A stretch of 64,000 bases of DNA from Oidiodendron maius Zn. Taxonomy: Eukaryota > Ascomycota > Leotiomycetes > Myxotrichaceae. Position 1 is the first letter of the stretch; every line of letters begins with the position of its first letter. The stretch covers positions 704,616 through 768,615 of the forward strand of contig KN832881.1 of assembly GCA_000827325.1 (NCBI GenBank), read 5' to 3'. This document shows, in pieces, positions 1 through 9,263 of the stretch. The position numbers were made by a program, and so were the translations under genes. Under the pieces are notes generated by a model that saw only the letters and a program-made list of their open reading frames with translations, searched no databases and was not told where the DNA came from.

Positions 1-2081
1 CGATAAGATGCTGAGAATAGCCTGTTTCAAAAGATGTTCCTCTCCTGAATCCTCCCAGAGTCCAGGTAGTATTGAAACAATCTGGTCTGCAAAGGGTGAT
101 ATGTGAGTATCCAGACGAACAGCGAGTGCTCTAATCGTTTCAAGTACGGCTAGCTTAGTTTCCGTATTTTCCACTTCCTGAATCAAGGCCATGATTCTCC
201 CGAGAATATCCGGGGCATATGGGAGGAAGCCCTCTGTGTTAAAGGTAAAGTCATCGACAACATATCTAAATTGTCGTGCTGCCGTCACGCGCACAACATA
301 ATCATTCGTTTCATCTTCTTTCTTTAGCATATGCTGAAAGATCTGATATACTAGGGGTCTATTAGCCTCCGATACCTTGATCGTGATCCATTGGCCAATT
401 AGAATCGCTATCCTTCGACGAAGAACCTTATATCCAGGCCCGGTCTGCTGGACATCGTTAACCAGTGTAGTTGTCAAGAATGCATCAAAGTCAAAGCTTT
501 CGTGGACAACAGCTGCAGAGAGCCCCATGGCGGTGTAAACAGCATCTTTGGTAACCACATTTCCTTGGACGGCTCCGGCAACGGACATGAAGAATCCAAG
601 AAGTGGTTGAACCAAAAGATGCTTGAAGTTGATGACGAGATCCATGAAAAGTTTCTCGGCACATGGACGAACTTCGAATTCCCACGTATCGCCACCCCCC
701 TCCTCCCTAATCTCCCACTCATCTTCATCTTCCTCCCAGGCCTCCAAGTCGATTTGACGGAAGACAAAAAACTTAGTGACAATCACATTGGCTATCTCAG
801 AGACCAAATCATCTATAAAGAGTTCAGTTTTAATGCTCGTAACGGCAAGTTGCTGCTCTGCCTTAACCTCTGGTGTTCGATACTTGAATGACTGGGCCGG
901 AATAAACGCCATCTTCATGCATGCACGCAAAATAGTGAGACCCTTCAGGCTCAGCTTTTCCATTGCTGGCCTGTCATTCTTTGTTCTGTCATCATTTTCC
1001 AGTGCCTTGGCACTGAAATCTTGAGATTTTGATCCATATGACTCGCCAAATTTGGAAATAAGCCTCCAATATGCCCTAACTAGAGGAAGTGTATTAGGCA
1101 GGAGGATAAAAGCAGCTGGATGTACCTGCGCCATTTGGACATGAAGTTTGGAGTATTGAATCGCATGTTGCTCCACCAGTTCTTTGGCAGGAGAGCCCAG
1201 AATTGGAGGATCTTGAGATATTGTATCAACAAATGTCCCAAATTGATCTTGGTATATGCCCCACATATCTTGAACGGCTTTATCATGGTTTGGATAATCA
1301 TACCCGACAACGAGGAGGCGTCGAATAATTTTGAAAGTGAAGAGAGAGTTTTCCATTGCGTCCATTGCACCTCCCTCATCGTCTCCGCTACCTTTGAAAA
1401 ACCCAAGCCATTTGGCTATCTTCGATACGTATATCTCGTTCAACAAGAACACAATCTCAGGCGTTACTGACTTTAAGCTCGTTTGAGACTGGCGCATGCG
1501 GGCTGTGGCCAGCTCTTTCACCACCTGCAGCAGAATCAACAAGGCTCTCCGTAGGTGCAACTGATTCGATTCGTTTGCAGTGCGTAAAGTTTTGATTAAA
1601 TCGGAGAGGGCATCCGGCCAATCCTGAGGATAGTCGATTCGAACAACCTTCGATATCACTAACGCATTCTGCAAGGCAAGGTTCATATCTGCCTCCCCAA
1701 TACCTCCTCCCAGCAGACGTGAACGAATAGCTACCTTCTCTTCCTTTGCAATAGTATTTGCAGTTGTTTTTCGCCAGTATTTATCGATGCCATTTTTCAA
1801 TTGTATAATCGCCAAGTATCGTACTTCGGTAGGAAGGGATTTGTCAAGATACACTGCCTAGAATCTGGTTAACTATTGCACCCTTAGAATAGTGGATTTA
1901 GATATATCTTCCGTACTTGCAATAGCGTGTAGTAGCCTCTTTGGGTTTCCCAGTTTTGAAGCTGCTGAGTACCGGTCCGTATACTAAGCTGTGTCGAGGA
2001 ACTTGCAGATTGGAGTGCGTGGTACACCTGCTGTGGGGTGAGAGGATTTGCCTCTCCGGGCACCTCGACAGCAAACGACAT
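1..2081 (-). CDS. KAP120: Importin-beta family karyopherin, Kap120/importin-11 type (3' part missing)
   Basis: Nuclear transport receptor that binds cargo and RanGTP and shuttles through the nuclear pore. Exons on the minus strand are 2081-1917 and 1857 to beyond position 1; the intron 1858-1916 has GT-AG ends and is phase 0. The start ATG at 2081 gives an N-terminus beginning MSFAVEVPGE, followed by the importin-beta N-terminal helices (QVYHALQSA, LQNWETQRGYYTLLQ, then AVYLDKSLPTEVRYLAIIQLKNG split across the splice). The frame then stays open to the window edge, giving about 674 residues of a family usually near 1000, so the C-terminal third lies outside. An acidic run (EEDEDE) sits near 735-750. 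HEAT-like helices continue throughout. Kap120 is the best fit because of the TPQQVYHAL start and the RYLAIIQLKNGIDKYW motif; assignment to another importin-beta subgroup is less likely. Confidence 0.88.
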
Positions 2082-2388
2082 TGAGACCGCCTTTTTATGA
2101 GTCCCAAGAGAAGCCGGCTGTCATGTTTTCTCTTGGAGAATACGTTGTACTTTGAAGTGAGACTACATTCGACGTCGTGGTGGGGGTCGGCAGCCTCGCC
2201 ATAACAAATTTTAGTGGCGCTCCGCAAATACGAGCCAACAACCGACATAGGAAAGAGTTGTGCGGGGAAAGTTTCTGGCTCAAATACGACCATCAAAATA
2301 TGCTGGCTGGAGAGGTTTGTTTGCTTGGACAGCATTATACATACTTTTTTGCCCGGCATATTCACTGCCATTCCTTTGCTAGAAGATA
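2082..2388. other. Intergenic spacer between KAP120 and the MDR pseudogene
   Basis: This spacer lies between divergently oriented loci and would contain the KAP120 promoter. I see no clear TATA box or conserved site. Short open frames here on both strands have no recognisable protein similarity. Confidence 0.5.
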
Positions 2389-3638
2389 GTGTATCCATCC
2401 CACAACAACGCGCTCCGTTTCTCAAGTCGAGCCGGGAATTTGTATGTGAGCGATCAGAAAGTGCCTCCTCTAGCTGTAAATGAGATTCTGGTTAAAGTCT
2501 ACGCTGCGTTGATTAATCCGGTTGATGTTCCACTATGGAGATTAGGGCTAGTTGCGGTGGTCACAGGGGATAAGGGAATGAGTCGCGATTTCTCAGGGGA
2601 GGTGGTCTCTGTAGGGAAGGCTGTAAAGGGTTGGCCGAGGGAGATGAAATCTTCGGTCTACTGTTCAGTCCTGTATGAATCGTCATCATTTGAATGAAAG
2701 AAGCCTAACTAATGTACAGTTTGGTCAAGGCACCTTCAGTCAATATATAAGCATCAATCCAAACATTACTCCTTTTGGCAAGAAACCTAGCTGCTTCTCA
2801 CATGAAGCTGCGGCATCCATCCCGTTGGCTGTGCTCACTCCCTACGCCTGCCTTGACTGACTTCCTCCGCCGGGAACATTCCAGAGAAGGGTAGTCGTTC
2901 GAGGGGCATCAGGGGGCACTGGATCATGCATTGTACAATGTGAGTGTTTAAGACTATCCGCTGCAGTTGAATCCCTTCCATGTCTTGTTCGTACAGTGTC
3001 TCTCTAAGATAAAGGCCTAATGTCTTCACAGTAGCAAAAGTCACTTATGATTGCCATGTCACGGCAATCTGCTCTTCCAAGAATGTTGACTATGTTAAAT
3101 CTCTCGCTGCGGACGAAGTAATAGACTACACGTCGCGGGATGGCGTCCAATCACTTCTTTCAGCCCGTGCATTGGGTCAGCCAATGGACTTAATTATTGA
3201 CTGTGTTGGTGGTACAGAAATAATATCAATTTACGTATGTTTCATTCCCGCAATCCGGTGCAAAACTCATAGAGATAGTAAAAACTCCTCCACACCAGTG
3301 GTGCATACGTGACTATAGTCGGCGACAAAACTTCTGTTACAACAATCGGCGGCCCGATAACGTACCTAACCAATCCAATTCAGATTTTTCGTTACCTGCA
3401 TGGCTTCATCTTTGGCCCGCGGTATGCTTGCGTCTCTCTATTCATGAAGTCAAAGTACCTCGAGCAGGTGGTGATTCTAGGCGAGCGAGGCGAGTTCACA
3501 TGTGAGGTCCAGGAGGTGATCAGAGGAGCTTTCGATGAGAATGGTGATCTTCTTGACGATAGAAAAGGCTAGAGGAGAGCGGTAAGCCTCATTGCAGGTG
3601 CGAATATCCGCGGTAAGGTCGTTCTTGAGGTCGCCTAG
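2389..3638 (+). pseudogene. Decayed zinc-type alcohol dehydrogenase/quinone oxidoreductase (MDR family)
   Basis: Reading across frames gives a medium-chain dehydrogenase/reductase: a GroES-like N-terminal part (EILVKVYAALINPVDVPLW, DFSGEVVSVG), then the nucleotide-binding fold (RGASGGTGS, DEVIDYTSRDG, LIIDCVGG) and a C-terminal end AGANIRGKVVLEVA before TAG at 3636-3638. Introns still recognisable include one just after GLLFSP, with a CTAAC branch site and ending TACAG near 2719, and one at about 2940-3029. Lesions: a one-base frameshift near 2628-2632 (VKG then LAEGDEIFG in another frame), an in-frame TGA at 2858-2860 where W is expected, and a further frame break near 3570 before the last strand. 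No ATG was found for the 5' end; the frame begins with GTG. This kind of enzyme normally oxidises alcohols or reduces enones with NADP(H). Sequencing error could explain one lesion but hardly all three. Confidence 0.8.
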
Positions 3639-5753
3639 ACGCTACATATCTTCGGCTGTTGACACTTTTACTGGGCGGTTATCTGGTGGCCAAAGGCACA
3701 TGTACAGTACATGCCTCAATGGGTTTAGTACCTGCTCATGGTTCACTCAGTCGCGTTATGTATTGGGCTTTGCCTTATACTGGGAATGCTTGAGTGTGTG
3801 TGACTCCCGGATCATTAATATATGTAATTAATATGTCAAACCGTCATACAAAGGAGCTATTTTCGGCTATTAAGGGGCTGAATCAATACGCCGGAACCAC
3901 TTTTAAACAAATCCAAGAGGGTCCGAGACGGGACCAACCATGAAAATACCCGCAATCCGTGTGCCGGGTTATAGTTCGTAACAGTTCAAAACGAAGATAT
4001 ATATGTCCGGGGCCATTTCTCTGTACCCCGAGTTTTTTGGTTATTCCTTTCTTCCACTCATTCCCACATAAACTTGCTTCTTTATTCCTGAATGACATAT
4101 TTTCGCTGCCACACATGCAAGTACATTAAGCACGCTGGTAAATTGTTATAACTGACTATATTGAATTTTTAGGCATAACAGGCCGTTTAATTCTTATGGA
4201 AATTCGGCTCAATATTGAAATCTTTCGTGTATGAATGTCACCATTCAGTTACTATTTCAAGCCGTTTATATCCACCAGTATTTCAACACTGCTTGGGGAC
4301 AATGCTCATATTTTTTGATATTGGAGAAGTCTTCAAGCATATCAGATATATCTTGCACATCAGAATTTTCAAATCCTCCCAGGTACTGAATACCAAAATA
4401 GGTCAAATCTATCTGCCAATTTTCATTGCCTTGGGTCTGCAGTCCCGGAACATAAAGGACACTTCTGGCGACCTGCCTGGTCGCCTTCTCCCCCTTCTAG
4501 CCTAACTCCCAAACCTCGCCCATCTTCTTAAAATCTCCGAGCACAGACATGAGAGACTAGATATGTGGCTGAGCCATATTGGATATTATTGGCATATTCT
4601 TGTGGCTCATTGGATGTTTATCTATCACCAACCATCTAATCTCTCCTACATCGGGTGAAAGATCTGTAGGAAACCATCCATTAGAATCAGTTACAGTCGC
4701 ATAACTCTCTGCGGAGGAGGATCCCTCGAGTAACTTTCCCGTACGTTTTCCGTGCCGTGTTATCCAATCTGAATAATGCGATGGTGTGTGTTCAAGGCTC
4801 CTCGAAAACGAGGGCCGCACCATAGGAGAGTATATTGCCTACATCCCAGCACCTAATGGTCAGCTGGGACTACGCAAACCACTCGTGTGGTGAATAATGA
4901 TAAACTGGTCTGACTATATACCAGGTAAAATGGAAGAGCAAATGCAGAGATCGGTGAGAAACACCAAGGAGCAAAATGGGGACGAAAATTCATATGATAA
5001 TACCAGACCAGCAACCATGCTCAAAACATTGAAGCAAACTCAACAATAGCGCGTAGAGCAAGTCATGATAGGGTGTAGGACCCAGTGGCTGCAAGTTCCC
5101 CGATGTGTTCTCCAGAACTTCTACCAGCCAATGGAGACTTGTAAATCCGACGCCAGGAGCGGCACAGATAAGGTCCAAAAGGTAATACGAAGCTATCTGG
5201 GGCCATACAGATGTAATCACCTCATCATATTTGCATGCATGCTGCATCCTGCATTGTTAGTCTTGTATTGAGATTATGATGGGTGAAAGGGACGAGGTGC
5301 AGCATCGTTGCAGCATTTAGCAGACAAGAAGAGGGTCAGCAGGGCTTTTGCTAAGAGCGAGCTGCAAATGAATCAGCAGGAAGTTTCGAGGCTGAACAAT
5401 GCTGAATGCCGCAATGGCGACACTAGATGTTGGATAAATAAGAGCCCAAAGCGATTCTCCCAAGTCTCCGGTTTAAGATCTTGACGATTTGATGCAAGTA
5501 CCGATTGGGACAAAAAATAAGCATCTCTAAACGCTATAGCTAGAAACCTATGTACATTATGTAGGTCAAAGATGCGGTGCATCTACAGGTAATGGGGAGT
5601 GGAGAGGTCCATCCTTGCCGGGGGTCGTGATCTCCCCGCGTCGCGCATTACAGCATTAGGTAAGGCAGCTCCCCAGCTACCGAAGCTATTGGACCTCGGC
5701 TGTTAACCAAGGTAGGGATGCACTAATAAGGCGAGTAAACGCATGGCACACTC
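3639..5753. other. Gene-free spacer
   Basis: About 2.1 kb without a convincing gene. Open frames of 60-97 codons occur on both strands (for example 4215-4505 + and 4557-4823 -), but none has a recognisable domain, biased composition or plausible intron structure. No tRNA or obvious repeat was seen. The last few hundred bases should include the PEX2 promoter. Confidence 0.5.
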
Positions 5754-7241
5754 ATGCCAACCTTTTCATTATTCCGTCAGCCGTTTCCAGATGCACCCTC
5801 CATGACCTCCAACTACTTCACTCGGGCTCAAGAGCGGCTGGCGGCCCGGCGCCAAGCTCGGGAAGCAGAGGCCAACACACAGATAGCAGCGCAACGGGAG
5901 GCCTCGCGGGCTGCCTCGCAAGTTGCCAGTCAACTCAATAACCTTCCCTTTCCCCTCAACCGTTTGGGACTGGCGGGGATCGCAACATGGGATCGTATAG
6001 CGGGCAGAGAGGGGACCAGGCCGGCTTTCAGGGTTGGGCAAGTGGATGCAGAGTTGCTAGATGAGGAGCTGCTCGAGCTTCTACGCGGACAAGTGGGAGA
6101 AGCGCTCAAGTATTTTGGCTCGCATCTACAGGATGACTGGTCTGCAGAGATTATGCTTGCTCTGAGAACCGTTCTCTTTAAGCTATCGGTGTGGGACCAC
6201 GACGCTACGTACGGCGCTGCTCTTCAGAACCTCAAGTTTACCGATGCTAGAAAAAGTGGCTCGCACCTGGTGCCTCCATCGAAATGGCAGAAAGCGCTCT
6301 ACGGATTATCAACGGTTGGAGGGCGATATGCTTGGACTAGGTGGGAGAGCTGGCTTATGGACAACGACAACAGTTACGACACGCCTAGTCCTACGTTACA
6401 CAGACTCTCACGATTATCAGATGCCTTGTCAACTGTCTACTCAACAGCAGCGTTCGCATCATTCCTAGTCTTCCTCGTGAATGGCAGATATCGCACATTG
6501 CTAGATCGCGTCTTGAGACTCCGTTTGGCGCCACCAACGAGCCAAGTTAGCCGGGAGGTCTCTTTCGAGTACCTAAACAGACAGTTAGTTTGGCATGCAT
6601 TCACCGAGTTCCTTCTCTTTGTCTTGCCTCTAGTAGGTATAGGCAGATGGCGGAAATGGCTAGCCCGTGCATGGAGGAAGACAAAGTCGGTATTGAACAG
6701 TGGAAGCGAAGATGACCAAGGCATAAAATCTGGAGAGTTTTCCTTCTTACCTGAGCGGACTTGCGCAATCTGCTACCAGGACCAGAACAAGAGTACTTCA
6801 GAGGCCGAAATCATCGCTGCGTCAAGTTCAGCTGGAGCCATTGGATCTGCACAAACTAATATTACGAATCCGTATGAAACTATTCCCTGTGGATGCGTGT
6901 ACTGCTTCGTATGCCTTGCAGGACGATTAGAAGCTGAAGAAGGTGAGGGTTGGACATGTTTGAGATGCGGAGAAGAGGTGAAGGAATGCAAACCATGGAG
7001 CGGAGACGTTATCGAGGAAGTGGTCAAATCCACGCATACCTTGAAGACAGTCGGCTTTTCCGACGATACTGGCGTTATATCTGAGGCCAACCAAATTCTG
7101 GTGCAAGACACTGATGTTGATTTACTCTTCGTCCCTGGTGAGGTAGTGAATGCCGGTAGTTCGCCGTCAGATGGCTCAGAGCTAGGCGAGGAAGAGGCAT
7201 ATGACGAAGAAGGAGAAGGCGATGTAGTAGACGACGATTGA
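5754..7241 (+). CDS. PEX2: Peroxin-2, RING-finger E3 ubiquitin ligase of the peroxisomal membrane
   Basis: Pex2 forms the RING ligase complex with Pex10 and Pex12 that mono-ubiquitinates the import receptor Pex5 and so allows it to recycle. The single exon encodes 495 residues. An Ala/Arg/Gln-rich N-terminal helix (residues about 20-65) precedes the Pex2/Pex12 membrane domain (about 75-320), with hydrophobic spans near AFASFLVFLVNG and TEFLLFVLPLVG. The RING lies at about 338-415: CAIC, then after an insertion CGCVYCFVC, then CLRC. Between the first and second cysteine pairs is a low-complexity insert rich in A, S and G. The C-terminus is strongly acidic (EEEAYDEEGEG). The start at 5754 is the first ATG of the frame; another ATG at 5743 is out of frame and overlaps it. 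MTSN at 5796 is an alternative start. Confidence 0.93.
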   Translation: MPTFSLFRQPFPDAPSMTSNYFTRAQERLAARRQAREAEANTQIAAQREASRAASQVASQLNNLPFPLNRLGLAGIATWDRIAGREGTRPAFRVGQVDAELLDEELLELLRGQVGEALKYFGSHLQDDWSAEIMLALRTVLFKLSVWDHDATYGAALQNLKFTDARKSGSHLVPPSKWQKALYGLSTVGGRYAWTRWESWLMDNDNSYDTPSPTLHRLSRLSDALSTVYSTAAFASFLVFLVNGRYRTLLDRVLRLRLAPPTSQVSREVSFEYLNRQLVWHAFTEFLLFVLPLVGIGRWRKWLARAWRKTKSVLNSGSEDDQGIKSGEFSFLPERTCAICYQDQNKSTSEAEIIAASSSAGAIGSAQTNITNPYETIPCGCVYCFVCLAGRLEAEEGEGWTCLRCGEEVKECKPWSGDVIEEVVKSTHTLKTVGFSDDTGVISEANQILVQDTDVDLLFVPGEVVNAGSSPSDGSELGEEEAYDEEGEGDVVDDD

Positions 7242-7824
7242 TGGGTCAAAAATGATATTAAAGAATCATAACAATGGGGAGATGAATAATATTACTGCAT
7301 TTGGGTGGCGTTGGTTATATAGTCAGGCGAGCAAGGTTGTCATGTATACTAACTAGTCCACTATGTTTCATGGCGAACAGGAAACCGGCGACGATTAGCA
7401 CTAGTCCAGGGCAATATAGAGTTCAATGTGGACGATCGGTTTGGCTTCACAACTCTATTTACTATCATCAATGGTGATGGATGTCCAAGCTACAATTGTT
7501 CTGGTTACCAGCTTGCTCATGACATCATAGTAATGAGCGAGACAGCGCCGTTTAACGACCAAGAAAAGTTCGCAATACTGAAGACACGTTTTATAAGTTG
7601 GTTTCTTATTTTACTTTATCTCTTTGCTTTCCCTCTTCTCAGAGCTGGTACAAGAAGTAGATTAACGGCCTAGGAATGGTCTTTTTCCCTTAGCTGTCTA
7701 GCCACAGCTGTCCTTGATTTCAGGACCAGGTCAGCATGCCCGGTGGTACAACGGGAGGATATCACTACCATTTGGTCGCAATTGGAACCAACACCTCCTC
7801 ATATTACCTATCTGACACTATTAG
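7242..7824. other. Spacer between PEX2 and antiporter pseudogene
   Basis: The PEX2 3' region followed by sequence that could be badly eroded N-terminal antiporter DNA. An open frame at 7428-7673 ends in a hydrophobic stretch (WFLILLYLFAFPLL), but I cannot align it to a known transporter segment. No other feature seen. Confidence 0.4.
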
Positions 7825-8559
7825 TCTTCTTTTCTTCTCGTCTATCTTTTGCTCGCCGTCCTCTCTATCGGTGTTGGTTCTACTCTGGGCTCAAATGACT
7901 TTCTACTTTCGTTTGGCGCCGGTGTCGGCTTCGCCCATGATGGATGGTTCAGCATGAAAACGAAATCAGGGCCTCTTCCTACCATCATCGAGATCATTCT
8001 CAACAGCAACATATTTATTCTTTTCGGAACTCTTATTCCCTGGGATTCGTTTCTCCCCGGTGAATTGATACCCACCTGCAGTGTTTGGTGACCTATCCTG
8101 TTCCTTGCTCTCGTTCTCCTATTCCGCCGCATTCCCATCGTGTTCGCTCTCCAGCGCATGATACACGATATACGAACCCCTCATGAAGCCCTTTTCTGCA
8201 GCCATTTTAGAAGAATAGGCGTAAGTGCGCTGTTCCTGACAATTGAAGCGCGAGCCCAACTTGAGACAGGAATATCTATTCTACTTCCGAGGTCTAAATA
8301 TCCCGTCCCGCCATATACCAGCATAATCATAGCCCTCCATCTTGTGTGGCCAGTTATCTGCTTTGTGGTTTCAGGCAGTACGATGGTACAAGGTATAGGT
8401 GTTCTGGTACTCAGTTTGGGAAGTCACATTAGCAGACCTAGTGGAGAGCATGCACCACTGATTGGCGCAGAGACAGATGCTTTCGGCACAAGGGAGCATG
8501 AAGGCGATGAAGGAGAATCCAAGCCTAAAGTTTCAGGGACTGAGGAGGTTATTGAGTAG
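7825..8559 (+). pseudogene. C-terminal fragment of a plasma-membrane Na+/H+ antiporter (Nha1/CPA1-like)
   Basis: One reading frame runs from about 7825 to TAG at 8557-8559 and encodes transmembrane segments typical of fungal Nha1/Sod2 antiporters: a segment LAVLSIGVGSTLGSNDFLL, the loop FGAGVGFAHDGWF, then ILNSNIFILFGTLIPWDSF, RRIPIVFALQRMI and HEALFCSHFRRIGVSALFL. An in-frame TGA at 8089-8091 interrupts it between SVW and PILFLAL, and a TAG at 7822-7824 closes it upstream. The N-terminal half of the normally 12-13-helix transporter, including the ATDP-type segment, is not recognisable. The intact protein would extrude Na+ or K+ in exchange for protons. The tail after the last helix is hydrophilic and acidic, as in the family. 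An intron removing the TGA is possible, but no good splice pair flanks it. Confidence 0.75.
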
Positions 8560-9013
8560 CGTTGTTGATATCTCGTGACTTATGGTGTTTGAACATACAT
8601 AGAGACTCGCTTTTATAAACGCTGGCCAAAATGAAGAGGGGCTCAACTTGTGGCCAAGCAGACTGTAGGGTTAGTTTATTGACTAGATTAGACTTGAGAA
8701 TATTTACTAAGTGAAAGGGTAGAAGCTCCAGTAAAAGCTGGAGAGTCAGATTATTCGAGATTCATGAATGTATCGTTGTAGGGCAGATAGCTAATGGGAG
8801 ATAGAAGTCTATGTCGAAGAATGATATAGAAAGGTTTTATGTTGTGAATCGACGTTATGGTATCGTATGTTCTCAAATCTAAAAACATCACCACATATCG
8901 TAACATAAAAGCACCAAGGATGATTATATGACCGACAGTTAGTGACATATATTGCACACACGAGATGTGATATTTTGTATTTTCCTCATGCTCAAAATAG
9001 TGTGTAGTCGCAG
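8560..9013. other. Spacer upstream of the EDEM-like gene
   Basis: AT-rich intergenic sequence without recognisable genes; probably part of the promoter region of the gene at 9264. Confidence 0.45.
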
Positions 9014-9041
9014 TGTTTCAATTTGTTTCAATTTGTTTCAA
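9014..9041. repeat. Short tandem repeat, 10-bp unit
   Basis: The unit TGTTTCAATT occurs twice, followed by a partial third copy (TGTTTCAAA). It lies about 220 bases upstream of the EDEM-like start codon. Confidence 0.85.
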
Positions 9042-9050
9042 ATAATATGC

Positions 9051-9060
9051 ATCACGTGAT
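9051..9060. promoter_or_regulatory. Palindromic E-box ATCACGTGAT
   Basis: A perfect 10-bp palindrome with a CACGTG core, 204 bases upstream of the ATG at 9264. CACGTG is the core bound by bHLH factors (Cbf1, SREBP or Myc-like). The same 10-mer recurs at 14652 and 61077. Binding here is inferred, not shown. Confidence 0.5.
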
Positions 9061-9263
9061 AATCCGGTGAACATGACCAGTTGCCTGGGTAGGATTAGTA
9101 AAACACCACCTTACATTTAATGTCTTCCTAATACTTTCAAAGAATTAATCATCGTTTACCGGAGACCTAGGCAGTCCTTCTTGCCTATAATCGCGTCTCT
9201 CAGGAGCGTTACTCTTGTCTTTCCCCGAGCTCACATGCCTTACACTGTTTCCAAGCATCTGTG

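Noticed and set aside
6773-7249. 158-codon minus-strand frame
   Set aside because: Shadow of the PEX2 RING and acidic tail.
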